From Bradyrhizobium elkanii WSM2783 (GTDB taxonomy: Bacteria > Pseudomonadota > Alphaproteobacteria > Rhizobiales > Xanthobacteraceae), in the NCBI RefSeq assembly GCF_000472865.1, contig NZ_AXAP01000088.1, positions 1-35,085 of the forward strand: a DNA stretch of 35,085 bases, read 5' to 3'. The notes under the pieces are model-generated. The model had not been told where the DNA came from. It did no database searches and saw only the letters and a program-made list of their open reading frames with translations. Every line of letters begins with the position of its first letter. Position 1 is the stretch's first letter. The translations under genes were made by a program, and so were the position numbers. Shown piece after piece: positions 24,678 to 32,317 of the stretch.

Positions 24678-26222
24678 CTACGCCTCCGCGCTCAATTCGG
24701 CACGGTCGAGCTCTTCCTCGACCAGGTGAAACGCGTCATCGCCGATCTCCTCAGAGTCGCGCAGCGTCAAGAGCGATTGCCGGGCGGCGCTGATCGCGCG
24801 GCGCCTTAAGGGATCGGCGGGAAGCTCGCTCGACGTGACGCCGCCGCTCGGATCGGTCTCGGCGCGCATCAGAAGCGCGCGGTATTCCAGCCTGAGGATC
24901 TCGGCCTCCTCGGACGGATCGCCGTCGATCTCCTCGAGCGCGGCGCGAAAGGCCGTGGCGCGTGCGCGCGCCGCCTCGGCCGTCACCGGATCGTCGTCCT
25001 TCAGACGCAGGGCCAGGATCAAAGGCCGCAAGGTCAAGCCCTGGATCACCAGCGTTCCAAACACCACCGAAAAGGCGGTCAGCAGGATCAGGTCGCGATA
25101 CGGGAAATCCTCCGGCAATGCAAAGGCGGCCGCCAGCGTGACGATGCCGCGCATGCCGCACCAGGAAACGACGAAGCCGCTCTTGATTGTCGGCGGCGGC
25201 GCCGCGCGCGATGGCTGGAAGAGCCCCAATGCCACCAGTCGCCGAAAGACGGCGCCATAGCTCATCACCCAGGCGATGCGCGCGAGAATCACGGCCACCA
25301 GTACGCTCGCGGCAAAGATGCAGTATTCCATGCGCACGTAGGCATCGAGCCCGGCCCAGATCGGCTTGAGCTGCATCCCGATGAACATGAAGGCGAGCAC
25401 GTTGAGCACGAATACCACGGTCTCCCACACCGCATAGGACGGGACACGCAGCCGGGCCGGCGTTCGCGCCGGCGCGGTGCGGGCCAGCGTGATGGCGAAG
25501 ACCACGACGGTAAGAATGCCGGAAAGGCCGATCCGCTCGGCGATGATCCAGATCATGAACGTGCCGCCGAACTGGGTGATGATCGCGCTCGGCGCGTAGC
25601 TGATCCGTTGCGTCAGCAGCGCCGAAATCCTCGCGAAGAGAAAGCCGGCGAGCAGGCTGCCGACGAGCGCCCATGCTACCGCGGGCGCGAATTCGTGCAG
25701 CTTCGCATGCTCGATCGCCACGGCGCCCACGGCGATGCGATAAATCAGCAGCGCGCTGGCGTCATTGAGCAGGCTCTCGCCTTCGAGGATTTTCAGGAGC
25801 CGATAGGGCAGCTTGACCTGGCGCAGGATTGCGACTGCGGCAGCGGCATCCGGTGGTGCCACGATGGCGCCGAGCGCGATCGCCGCGGCCCATGGCATGT
25901 CCGGCTTGAACCAGTGCGCCACCAGAGCGACCGCGGCGGTGGTGGTTCCGACCGCCGCAAGCACCAGCATCGTCACCGGCAGCCAATTGTTGCGGAGGTC
26001 TCGCAGCGAGGTGTCGAACGCTGCATCCACCAGCACAGGCGCCACGAACAGCGCCAGCGCGAGGCTGGGTTCCAATGTCCAGGATGGCCCTGACGGCAGG
26101 AAGGTCAGGAGCACGCCGCCGAGCGCAAGGAAGGTCGGATAGGGCACGTTGATCCGTCGCGCCACCGCCGACAGCGGAATGGCGACGAGCAGCAGGACGA
26201 TGATCCATTCGAAGGTTGACAC
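24678..26222 (-). CDS. Na+/H+ antiporter, CPA1 (NhaP-like) family
   Basis: 514 residues. An integral membrane exchanger of about 12-13 spans (to about residue 400) and a soluble C-terminal tail of about 110 residues rich in acidic residues. Family motifs: ALGAIVAPPDAAAAVAIL, with D125 as the likely ion-binding Asp (usual PTDP is PPDA here), and EGESLLNDASALL (E148, N153, D154). The start is GTG at 26222 with GGGAA upstream. It exports Na+ or Li+ in exchange for protons, important for pH and salt tolerance; some relatives move K+. It is monocistronic. The tail may regulate transport by pH. Confidence 0.92.
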   Translation of the reverse strand: MSTFEWIIVLLLVAIPLSAVARRINVPYPTFLALGGVLLTFLPSGPSWTLEPSLALALFVAPVLVDAAFDTSLRDLRNNWLPVTMLVLAAVGTTTAAVALVAHWFKPDMPWAAAIALGAIVAPPDAAAAVAILRQVKLPYRLLKILEGESLLNDASALLIYRIAVGAVAIEHAKLHEFAPAVAWALVGSLLAGFLFARISALLTQRISYAPSAIITQFGGTFMIWIIAERIGLSGILTVVVFAITLARTAPARTPARLRVPSYAVWETVVFVLNVLAFMFIGMQLKPIWAGLDAYVRMEYCIFAASVLVAVILARIAWVMSYGAVFRRLVALGLFQPSRAAPPPTIKSGFVVSWCGMRGIVTLAAAFALPEDFPYRDLILLTAFSVVFGTLVIQGLTLRPLILALRLKDDDPVTAEAARARATAFRAALEEIDGDPSEEAEILRLEYRALLMRAETDPSGGVTSSELPADPLRRRAISAARQSLLTLRDSEEIGDDAFHLVEEELDRAELSAEA

Positions 26223-26376
26223 GCGTCAAATTCCCGTTGGCAGTCATTGGCTAATCTAGCATGAGTTCGCGTGCCTATGGGCAAGGCGCGGAAATCGCGA
26301 CAAATCTGCCGCTGTGCGGGGTACGCGTCGTTTGCTACCATTGGCTCGAGATCAAGAATTCCTTCCGGACCAATCG

Positions 26377-27141
26377 ATGCAACCCTGGCTCTTCATCCGA
26401 CGCGCTCTCGTCGCGTCGAGCCTTTGCATGGCGCTTGCGCAGCATGCATTCGCAACCGGCGTAGAGCCGCTTAGGGATGTGCAGGCCGATCCTGCGCCAT
26501 GCCTCACTGCTGCTGGTGCTGACGATAACGACAAGGCCGTCGAACTCTGCACGGCGCTGATTGACAATGAAAACACCGCCAAGCCCGATCGCGTCAAGGC
26601 GCTGATTGCGCGTGGTGAGGCCTATGCTCGCAAGGACATGGTCGACCGCGCGATCTCCGATTACGACGCGGTGCTGAGGCTGGATCCGACGCTTGCCGAT
26701 AGCTTTAATGCGCGCGGCGAGCTCTGGCGCAAGAAGGGCGACCGGCCCAAGGCGCTCGCTGATTTCGGCGCGGCGATCAAGCTGAACCCGGATCACGCCG
26801 CGGCGCGCGCGAACTACAAGTCGTTGGCGCTCGAATTGGAGCGCCTGGGCGCGCTGATGGCCGTTGCCGGCAAGCCAAGTTTCAATTGTGCCAAGGCGCA
26901 CCGCGCGGTGGAGAAGGTCATCTGCGGCAATCCGGAGCTCGCCGATCTCGATCGCGAGATCTTTGCGGCGAATGCCAGGGTGGTCCGCGAGGCCGAGAAT
27001 CCGCGTGCCGCCCGCGCCCTGCAGCGCGAGCAGGACGAATTCATCGCCCGCCGCAACGCCCAGTTCGGCCGTCCCGGCTACGACCTGCAGAAGGCGATGA
27101 AGCAGCGCCTCCAGAAGCTGAACGGGGTTGACGGGTATTAG
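26377..27141 (+). CDS. Exported TPR protein with LprI-like (DUF1311) C-terminal domain
   Basis: 254 residues from the ATG at 26377, chosen because it opens a normal signal peptide (about 1-26, ending AFA-TG); an upstream in-frame ATG at 26314 would bury it. Residues about 70-140 hold two tetratricopeptide repeats (RGEAYARKDMVDRAISDYDA, ARGELWRKKGDRPKALADFG), which bind protein partners. Residues about 165-230 carry CAKAHRAVEKVICGNPELADLD, the hallmark of LprI/DUF1311 domains, some of which inhibit lysozyme. A periplasmic protein-binding or lysozyme-inhibitor role is plausible but not proved. It is divergent from the antiporter. Confidence 0.88.
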   Translation: MQPWLFIRRALVASSLCMALAQHAFATGVEPLRDVQADPAPCLTAAGADDNDKAVELCTALIDNENTAKPDRVKALIARGEAYARKDMVDRAISDYDAVLRLDPTLADSFNARGELWRKKGDRPKALADFGAAIKLNPDHAAARANYKSLALELERLGALMAVAGKPSFNCAKAHRAVEKVICGNPELADLDREIFAANARVVREAENPRAARALQREQDEFIARRNAQFGRPGYDLQKAMKQRLQKLNGVDGY

Positions 27142-27232
27142 GATGGCGCTGGCTGAACGGAGCGCTCTTTTCGGCTTGAATCATGACCGCTCTCCGTGAC
27201 AATGCGGTCAAAGACGATGAACTAGCCGCTTG

Positions 27233-27319
27233 CGTCATGCCCGGCCTTGTGCCGGGCATCCACGTCCTTCCCGGCGAGGAAGCAACGCGTGGATGGCCGG
27301 GACGAGCCCGGCCATGACG
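27233..27319. repeat. Inverted repeat pair (CGTCATGCCCGG / CCCGGCCATGACG)
   Basis: The left unit (27233-27264, with its own GCCCGGC-GCCGGGC hairpin) and right unit (27288-27319, GGCCGGG-CCCGGCC hairpin) are imperfect inverses of each other. It lies between the TPR gene and the acyl-CoA synthetase start, ending 24 bases before it. It therefore lies in the 5' leader of the next gene and could affect its expression. Confidence 0.8.
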
Positions 27320-27342
27320 GGGAGAAGGACCGGGAGGACGCC

Positions 27343-29250
27343 ATGAATATTCACGACAGCCGCTATCACGAGGTCTATGCACGTTCGCTGGCTGATCCCG
27401 AGGGCTTCTGGAGCGAGGCGGCGCGGGAGATCGATTGGATCGAGCCCGCGAAGAAGATTTTCGATCCCTCGCTTGGCGCTTATGGACGCTGGTTCACCGG
27501 CGCCGTCGTCAACACCTGCTACAACGCGCTCGACCGCCATGTCCTGGGCGGTCGCGCCGAGCAGGTCGCACTGATCCACGATTCCCCGCTCACCGGCAGC
27601 ATCACGAAATTCACCTATGCCGAGCTTCTGAAGGAAGTGCAGACGCTCGCCGCGGTCATGCAGGATTTCGGCGTGACCAAGGGCGACCGCGTCATCCTCT
27701 ATATGCCGATGGTGCCGGAAGCGGTGGTGGCGATGCTGGCCTGCGCGCGGATCGGCGCGGTGCACAGCGTGGTGTTCGGCGGCTTTGCGGCAAAGGAGCT
27801 GGCCAGCCGCATCGATGATGCCAAGCCGAAGCTGATCTTTTCGGCAAGTTGCGGAATCGAGCCCGGCCGCATCGTGCAGTACAAGCCGCTGCTTGACGAG
27901 GCGATCAAGCTTGCCAGCGCCAAACCGCAAGGCTGCATCCTCCTGCAGCGCCCGCAGCATGGTTGCGAGCTCACTGCGGGCCGCGATCACGACTGGGCCA
28001 GTCTGCGCCGCGCCGCGCTCGATGCCGGCAAGGCCGCGCCTTGCGTCCCGGTGCTCGCGACCGATCCGCTCTACATCCTCTACACCTCGGGCACGACGGG
28101 AATCCCGAAGGGCGTCGTGCGCGACAATGGCGGGCACCTGGTCGCGCTGAAATGGTCGATGTTCAACCTCTATGGCGTCAGGCCGGGCGAGGTCTGGTGG
28201 TGCGGCTCCGACATCGGCTGGGTGGTCGGCCACAGCTATATCGTTTACGGCCCACTGTTCCATGGCGCGACCTCGGTCATGTATGAGGGCAAGCCGGTCG
28301 GCACACCCGACGCCGGTGCGTTCTGGCGGGTCATCTCCGAGCACAAGGCGGTTGCGTTCTTCACGGCGCCGACCGCCTTCCGCGCCATCCGCAAGGAGGA
28401 TCCGGAAGGCAAGTTCATCCGGCAATACGATCTCGCAAACTTCCGCACGCTCTTCCTCGCCGGCGAGCGCGCCGATCCGCCGACGGTGGAATGGGCGGAA
28501 GCACAATTGAAGGTGCCGGTGATCGACCACTGGTGGCAGACCGAGACCGGCTGGTGCATTGCCGGCAATCCGGTGGGCCTCGGCATGCTGCCGGTCAAGC
28601 ACGGCTCGCCGACGGTACCGATGCCGGGCTATCAGGTCGATGTGGTCGATGAGGCCGCAAGGCCCGTGCCCGCAGGCACTATGGGCTCGATCGTGGTCAA
28701 GCTGCCGATGCCGCCCGCCTGCCTGCCGACGCTGTGGCAGCAGGACGAGCGCTTCAAGGAAGCCTATCTCTCCGAATTCCCCGGCTACTACAAGACCTCG
28801 GATGCCGGCTACAAGGATGAGGACGGCTATGTCTGGGTGATGGGCCGCACCGACGACATCATCAATGTCGCCGGCCACCGGCTCTCCACCGGCGGCATGG
28901 AAGAGATTTTGGCGTCGCATCCCGATGTCGCCGAATGCGCCGTGCTCGGCATCAATGATGCGATCAAGGGCGAAGTGCCCTGCGGCCTCCTGGTGCTGAA
29001 GGCCGGCGTCAGCCGTCCGCCGGCCGAGATCGAGAAGGAAATCGTAGCGCTGGTGCGCGAAAAGCTCGGCCCCGTGGCCGCCTTCAAGCTCGCGATCACC
29101 GTGGGCCGCCTGCCGAAGACGCGCTCCGGAAAGATCCTCCGAGGCACCATCAAGAAGATCGCCGACGGCGAAAGCTGGACCATGCCGGCCACGATCGAGG
29201 ACCCCAAGGTACTTGACGAGATCGGCGACGCGCTGAAGGGAAGGGTGTGA
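27343..29250 (+). CDS. prpE: Propionyl-CoA synthetase (PrpE-type acyl-CoA synthetase)
   Basis: 635 residues, close to the usual PrpE size. It activates propionate (and related short acids) with ATP to an acyl-AMP and then to acyl-CoA, in the cytoplasm. Motifs: N-terminal YARSLADPEGFW and IDW typical of acetyl/propionyl-CoA synthetases, P-loop YTSGTTGIPKG at 247-257, the mid-domain YVWVMGRTDDIINVAGHRLS, and the C-terminal catalytic lysine K597 in KTRSGKILRG, often acetylated for control. DHWWQTETGW and the absence of the AcsA-type tail favour PrpE over AcsA, but butyrate or acetate use is possible. The start at 27343 has GGGAGGA 7 bases upstream; an upstream in-frame ATG at 27247 lies inside the repeat and is rejected. 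Confidence 0.93.
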   Translation: MNIHDSRYHEVYARSLADPEGFWSEAAREIDWIEPAKKIFDPSLGAYGRWFTGAVVNTCYNALDRHVLGGRAEQVALIHDSPLTGSITKFTYAELLKEVQTLAAVMQDFGVTKGDRVILYMPMVPEAVVAMLACARIGAVHSVVFGGFAAKELASRIDDAKPKLIFSASCGIEPGRIVQYKPLLDEAIKLASAKPQGCILLQRPQHGCELTAGRDHDWASLRRAALDAGKAAPCVPVLATDPLYILYTSGTTGIPKGVVRDNGGHLVALKWSMFNLYGVRPGEVWWCGSDIGWVVGHSYIVYGPLFHGATSVMYEGKPVGTPDAGAFWRVISEHKAVAFFTAPTAFRAIRKEDPEGKFIRQYDLANFRTLFLAGERADPPTVEWAEAQLKVPVIDHWWQTETGWCIAGNPVGLGMLPVKHGSPTVPMPGYQVDVVDEAARPVPAGTMGSIVVKLPMPPACLPTLWQQDERFKEAYLSEFPGYYKTSDAGYKDEDGYVWVMGRTDDIINVAGHRLSTGGMEEILASHPDVAECAVLGINDAIKGEVPCGLLVLKAGVSRPPAEIEKEIVALVREKLGPVAAFKLAITVGRLPKTRSGKILRGTIKKIADGESWTMPATIEDPKVLDEIGDALKGRV

Positions 29251-29259
29251 CGGTTGGAT

Positions 29260-29373
29260 CGTCATGCCCGGGCTTGACCCGGGCATCCATCAGGATCAGA
29301 GAAGCCGCCATCTTTTCGATGGATTGCCGGGTCATCCCCGATCGGGTCGGGGACGGGCGCCCGGGCAATGACG
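29260..29373. repeat. Inverted repeat pair (CGTCATGCCCGGG / CCCGGGCAATGACG)
   Basis: The left unit 29260-29291 contains a perfect GCCCGGG-CTTGA-CCCGGGC hairpin and is answered by a longer inverse unit at 29318-29373. It starts 9 bases after the synthetase stop codon and probably forms its 3' end. The next small gene starts 18 bases after the repeat. Confidence 0.8.
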
Positions 29374-29390
29374 AAACAGGGAACCCACGT

Positions 29391-29660
29391 ATGCGACGTT
29401 ACTTCGCCCGAGCCCATATCGCGCTGTTCCTGCTCGCCCCGCTGCTCGCCGGCTGCCTCGAGCATAGATCTGCGCCGCTGGCCGACGCCGCGGGCGATGA
29501 CGACGCGTTCTGCCGCGCCAACAATGTCCAGCAGGGTTCGCCCGAATATGTCGCCTGCCGCAAGGACCGCGACGTCCAGCGGCAGAACGCCGAAGCGAGG
29601 ACCGACCGCCGGCAGCGCAATCTCGCCGAAGACATGCTCAACAATCCGGTGAGGCCATGA
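29391..29660 (+). CDS. Small lipoprotein, unknown function
   Basis: 89 residues. Signal peptide (1-20) ends in the lipobox LLAGC, so Cys21 should be lipid-modified. The mature part is short and polar; two more cysteines (FCRANN, ACRKDR) could pair. The C-terminal third is a charged helix (NAEARTDRRQRNLAEDML). The start at 29391 follows AGGGAA. No family recognised. It precedes the DUF6494-like gene by 16 bases and is probably co-transcribed with it. Confidence 0.8.
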   Translation: MRRYFARAHIALFLLAPLLAGCLEHRSAPLADAAGDDDAFCRANNVQQGSPEYVACRKDRDVQRQNAEARTDRRQRNLAEDMLNNPVRP

Positions 29661-29676
29661 GCCAAGGAGGACCGTC

Positions 29677-29883
29677 ATGAACGAAGACGTCTTCAACGAA
29701 AGCCTGCGCCGATTCCTGAAGCGCGTCGGCATCACCTCCCAGCGCGAGATCGAAAAGGCCGTACGCGACGGCATCGACGCCGGCCGTCTCAAAGGCCACG
29801 AGAAGCTGACTGCAAAAATGACGCTGACGATCGACGCTGTCGGGCTCAAGCACGAGGTGACGGAAGACATCACGCTCGGATAG
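29677..29883 (+). CDS. Small protein, DUF6494-like
   Basis: 68 residues, cytoplasmic. The pattern MNEDVFNESLRRFLKRVGIT-SQREIEKAV followed by LTAKMTLTI and LKHEVTEDITL matches small proteins I know as DUF6494, found in many Proteobacteria and of unknown role. Two N-terminal helices then a beta hairpin are likely. AAGGAGG lies about 7 bases before the ATG, a strong ribosome site, so it should be well translated. Confidence 0.85.
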   Translation: MNEDVFNESLRRFLKRVGITSQREIEKAVRDGIDAGRLKGHEKLTAKMTLTIDAVGLKHEVTEDITLG

Positions 29884-30021
29884 TGCTTCGCGAATCTCCG
29901 TTGTCATGCCCGCGAAGTATGACGAGCGCGGTCGTGTGTTACCGCTACGACTGAATCGCATCGGTGTTTGCCGTGATACTTTTGCAACGGTGTGACTCAA
30001 TCACGCCATGTCTCGTCTGAT

Positions 30022-30035
30022 TTGATCCGCATCAA
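30022..30035. promoter_or_regulatory. FixK/FNR-type box (anaerobox) upstream of ompW
   Basis: TTGATCCGCATCAA is a perfect match to the TTGAT-N4-ATCAA palindrome bound by FNR/FixK-type regulators. It lies 76 bases upstream of the ompW start at 30112, at a distance suited to activation from about -40 if transcription starts near 30075. ompW is known to respond to oxygen regulators in other bacteria. Binding here is inferred from sequence and place. Confidence 0.75.
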
Positions 30036-30111
30036 ATCCTTCACCGCCCCGCTTCTGGTCTGAGAGAGGCAACGCGCGACTTTCCGCGCGGACTTGGCGA
30101 TGGGGAATTTG

Positions 30112-30840
30112 ATGAGAAGAACAATGTTGACGGCGTCGCTCGTGCTTGCGGCGGCGTTCGGTGGGGCCGCCATCTCGGCGCAGGCTGCGGATCTGGCGCC
30201 GGTCTACAAGGCGAAAGCGCCGCCGCCGGTGGAGACCTTCAACCCCTGGATGATCCGTCTGCGCGCGCTCGGCGTGTTGCCGGATGCGGGCGGCAGCTCG
30301 GTTAACGTCTTCGGCGTTCCGGGCCTGTCGTCACCGAATTCGGGGCTCTCGATCAGCGACCAGGTCATCCCGGAGCTCGACATCACCTATTTCTTCACCG
30401 AGAACTTGGCGGCCGAACTCATCCTTGGCGCGACCAGGCATCACATCAGCGGTACCGGGGCGCTCAACGGGCTCGACATCGGTAAGGCCTGGCTGTTGCC
30501 GCCGACGCTGACCCTGCAATATCACTTCACCGGGCTCGGCGCGTTCAAGCCGTACATCGGTGCCGGCATCAACTACACCGTGTTCTTCAACCAGTCCGCG
30601 GCCAACACGCCGGTCGGCGGCCTCGCGGTGACGGATCTGCACATCAGCAACCAGGTCGGCGCCGCGGTCCAGTTCGGCTTCGACTACATGCTCGACCGCC
30701 ACTGGGGCCTCAACGTCGACGTGAAGAAGCTGTGGCTGCGGCCGGACTACTCGGCAACCGTCAACAACGCAATTCCAGTCACCGGGCGCGCCAATATCGA
30801 TCCGTGGCTGGTGGGCGGCGGCGTCGTCTACAAGTTCTGA
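30112..30840 (+). CDS. ompW: OmpW family outer-membrane protein
   Basis: 242 residues from ATG 30112, chosen because GGGGA sits 5 bases upstream; other in-frame starts at 30094 and 30100 would only lengthen the signal peptide. The signal ends SAQA-AD. Family signs: NPWMIRLRALGVLPD at the start of the barrel, ELDITYFFTENLAAEL, LPPTLTLQYHF, FKPYIGAGINYTVFF, and DYMLDRHWGLNVDVKKLWL. It closes with a strand ending in Phe (GGGVVYKF), the outer-membrane insertion signal. It should form an eight-stranded barrel with a hydrophobic lateral channel for small apolar molecules. A perfect FixK/FNR box upstream suggests control by low oxygen. Confidence 0.93.
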   Translation: MRRTMLTASLVLAAAFGGAAISAQAADLAPVYKAKAPPPVETFNPWMIRLRALGVLPDAGGSSVNVFGVPGLSSPNSGLSISDQVIPELDITYFFTENLAAELILGATRHHISGTGALNGLDIGKAWLLPPTLTLQYHFTGLGAFKPYIGAGINYTVFFNQSAANTPVGGLAVTDLHISNQVGAAVQFGFDYMLDRHWGLNVDVKKLWLRPDYSATVNNAIPVTGRANIDPWLVGGGVVYKF

Positions 30841-30855
30841 CGCCGCGGGGGGGCG

Positions 30856-30885
30856 GCGGCGCCGGGAGCCGGGCTCCGGCGCCGC
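30856..30885 (+). terminator. GC-rich hairpin after ompW
   Basis: GCGGCGCCGGGAGCC at 30856-30870 pairs with GGCTCCGGCGCCGC at 30872-30885 with a single bulged G. It begins 15 bases after the ompW stop. A T-run is missing (only CATCTT follows), so it is a 3' stem and perhaps not a full intrinsic terminator. Confidence 0.55.
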
Positions 30886-30934
30886 TGGCCATCTTGGTGC
30901 TGAGCCAGCATGGGATGACGGACGAGATCGAATT

Positions 30935-30965
30935 GCGTTAAGAGAGATCATTCTCATCTCAACGC
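30935..30965. promoter_or_regulatory. Imperfect dyad just upstream of the PhnA-domain gene
   Basis: GCGTT (30935-30939) and GAGAT (30944-30948) are answered by ATCTC (30956-30960) and AACGC (30961-30965), with a four-base bulge on one side. It lies 19 bases before the ATG, where an operator or leader hairpin would act. Its centre slightly resembles iron-regulator sites but does not fit a consensus well. Confidence 0.35.
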
Positions 30966-30984
30966 GCCTCGCGGAAAGCATCAC

Positions 30985-31203
30985 ATGGACATCAAGGTCA
31001 GGGATTCAAACGGCGCGCTGCTCGCCGAGGGCGACAGCGTCACGCTGATCAAGGACCTGAAGCTGAAAGGCTCGTCCACGGTCTTGAAGCGCGGCACGGT
31101 GATCAAGAACATCCACCTCACCGATAACGAGGACGAGATCGAAGGCCGCACCGACAAAGTCAAGGGCCTGGTCCTGCGCACGGAGTTCCTGAAGAAGGCG
31201 TGA
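30985..31203 (+). CDS. PhnA-domain protein (YjdM C-terminal domain)
   Basis: 72 residues, cytoplasmic. The whole chain (VRDSNGALLAEGDSVTLIKD, LKGSSTVLKRGTVIKNIHL and the end KGLVLRTEFLKK) matches the C-terminal SH3-like PhnA/YjdM domain. The N-terminal zinc ribbon found in Escherichia coli YjdM (about 110 residues) is absent. Despite the old 'alkylphosphonate uptake' label, the YjdM family's role is unclear, and no phn genes are near. It stands alone between ompW and the trcR terminator region. Confidence 0.85.
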   Translation: MDIKVRDSNGALLAEGDSVTLIKDLKLKGSSTVLKRGTVIKNIHLTDNEDEIEGRTDKVKGLVLRTEFLKKA

Positions 31204-31214
31204 GGGGATCCGCC

Positions 31215-31316
31215 GTCATCACACGCGAAAGCAGGTGATCCAGTATTCCAGAGACGTCAATCGTCGGACCGATAAGCTGCGGCGTACTGGATACCCCGCA
31301 TTCGCGGGGCATGATG
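31215..31316. repeat. Intergenic repeat with CCCCGC hairpin
   Basis: CCCCGC-ATTC-GCGGGG forms a perfect hairpin at 31294-31309. CGTCATCACACGC...GTGATCCAGTATTCCAG on the left is answered by CTGGATAC on the right. It follows the PhnA gene by about 12 bases. Confidence 0.65.
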
Positions 31317-31342
31317 GTTGAGGGCGCTCGCTGCATCGCCTC

Positions 31343-31375
31343 AAACAAAAACGCGACGGGTTATCCCGCCGCGTT
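31343..31375 (-). terminator. Intrinsic terminator of trcR
   Basis: On the reverse strand, AACGCGGCGGG-ATAA-CCCGTCGCGTT (one mismatch, arms 31350-31360 and 31365-31375) is followed at once by TTTTGTTTG. Stem plus T-run is a textbook Rho-independent terminator. It starts about 32 bases after the trcR stop. Confidence 0.85.
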
Positions 31376-31406
31376 CGCATCTCCGATGGCTCGAAGCGGA
31401 GGAGCC

Positions 31407-32102
31407 TTACTCCTCCTCGTCCGCCTTCTTGCCGCCGATCGTCTTCAGCTTGGCGAACACGGCGTCGACGTTGAGGTCGTCGCTCGTCTTCTCGGCAGGC
31501 TCGAACTCCGGCTCCTTCCGCGTGGTCTCGGAGGCGGGCAGCAGCGTGGCGCCACCATAGGTGGCGGTGGCGGGCTTCTCCTTGGCGGCGCGCTGCACCT
31601 CGAAATCGAGCTCGATCTGCGAGCACAGGCCGAGCGTCACCGGGTCCATCGGGGTCAGCGTCGAGGTATTCCAGTGGGTGCGGTCGCGGACGCTCGCGAT
31701 CGTGGTCTTGGTGGTTCCGACCAGCCGCATGATCTGGGCGTCCTTCAGTTCGGGATGGTTGCGGACCAGCCACAGGATCGCGCTCGGCCGCTCATGGCGG
31801 CGCGACACCGGGGTGTAGCGCGGGCCCTTGCGCTTGGCGGCGGCCGGCAGCACCACCTTGCTCTCGCCGAGCCTGAGGCGATAGTTGGGGTCCCTTTCGC
31901 CCTTTTCGATCTCGTCGCGGCTCAATTGGCCGGTCGAGATCGGATCCATGCCCTTGATGCCCTGGGCGGCGTCGCCGTCGGCGATGGCGCGGACCTCCAG
32001 CGGGTGCATCTTGGTGAAATCGGCGACCTGGTCGAAGGTCAGCGCGGTATTATCGAGTAGCCAGACGGCGGTCGCCTTGGGCATCAGAGGTGCGTTGCTC
32101 AT
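31407..32102 (-). CDS. trcR: Cell-cycle transcriptional regulator TrcR (DUF1013)
   Basis: 231 residues. The start at 32102 has AAGGAG 8 bases upstream; an in-frame ATG at 32156 has none. Begins MSNAPLMPKATAVWLLDNT, the conserved start of DUF1013. Two helix-turn-helix-like stretches follow: LTFDQVADFTKMHPLEVRAIADG, and PSAILWLVRNHPELKDAQIMRLVGTTKTTIASVRDRTHW (about 105-143). The C-terminal tail is acidic and disordered (ends in a Glu run). In Caulobacter this family member works with RNA polymerase in cell-cycle gene control and is conserved across alphaproteobacteria. It is divergent from ispH. Confidence 0.9.
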   Translation of the reverse strand: MSNAPLMPKATAVWLLDNTALTFDQVADFTKMHPLEVRAIADGDAAQGIKGMDPISTGQLSRDEIEKGERDPNYRLRLGESKVVLPAAAKRKGPRYTPVSRRHERPSAILWLVRNHPELKDAQIMRLVGTTKTTIASVRDRTHWNTSTLTPMDPVTLGLCSQIELDFEVQRAAKEKPATATYGGATLLPASETTRKEPEFEPAEKTSDDLNVDAVFAKLKTIGGKKADEEE

Positions 32103-32317
32103 GGCAAATCTCCTTTGTGCTTCGCCCACCTCTTTGGAGGCGAAACCGGGGGTCATCAGCGATGACGGGAATTAAGCCCTATATAATCCTTCGGGTACCG
32201 GTGGCGCAATGGTTCTGCTAGAGTGCCTTGACACCGCCGGAAACCGAGCCCAAGTCCTACCCCAACTGACCGTTCCCTGCCCGCCGGCAAGGGGTGATTC
32301 GGTCGCGAGATCGCTCC

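Noticed and set aside
27235..29286. 683-codon minus-strand frame opposite the acyl-CoA synthetase
   Set aside because: The plus strand encodes an intact PrpE with all motifs. The opposite frame is low in Lys, rich in Arg/His/Asp, and has no recognisable domain.
30941..30960. Fur or Irr iron box before the PhnA-domain gene
   Set aside because: Only a loose resemblance around GAGAATGATC; neither the 19-base Fur palindrome nor the Irr-type element is met.
32179..32260. Sigma-70 promoter (TATAAT at 32182, TTGACA at 32228) between trcR and ispH
   Set aside because: The two boxes are in the wrong order for the plus strand and neither has a partner at 16-18 bases, so I do not call a promoter.
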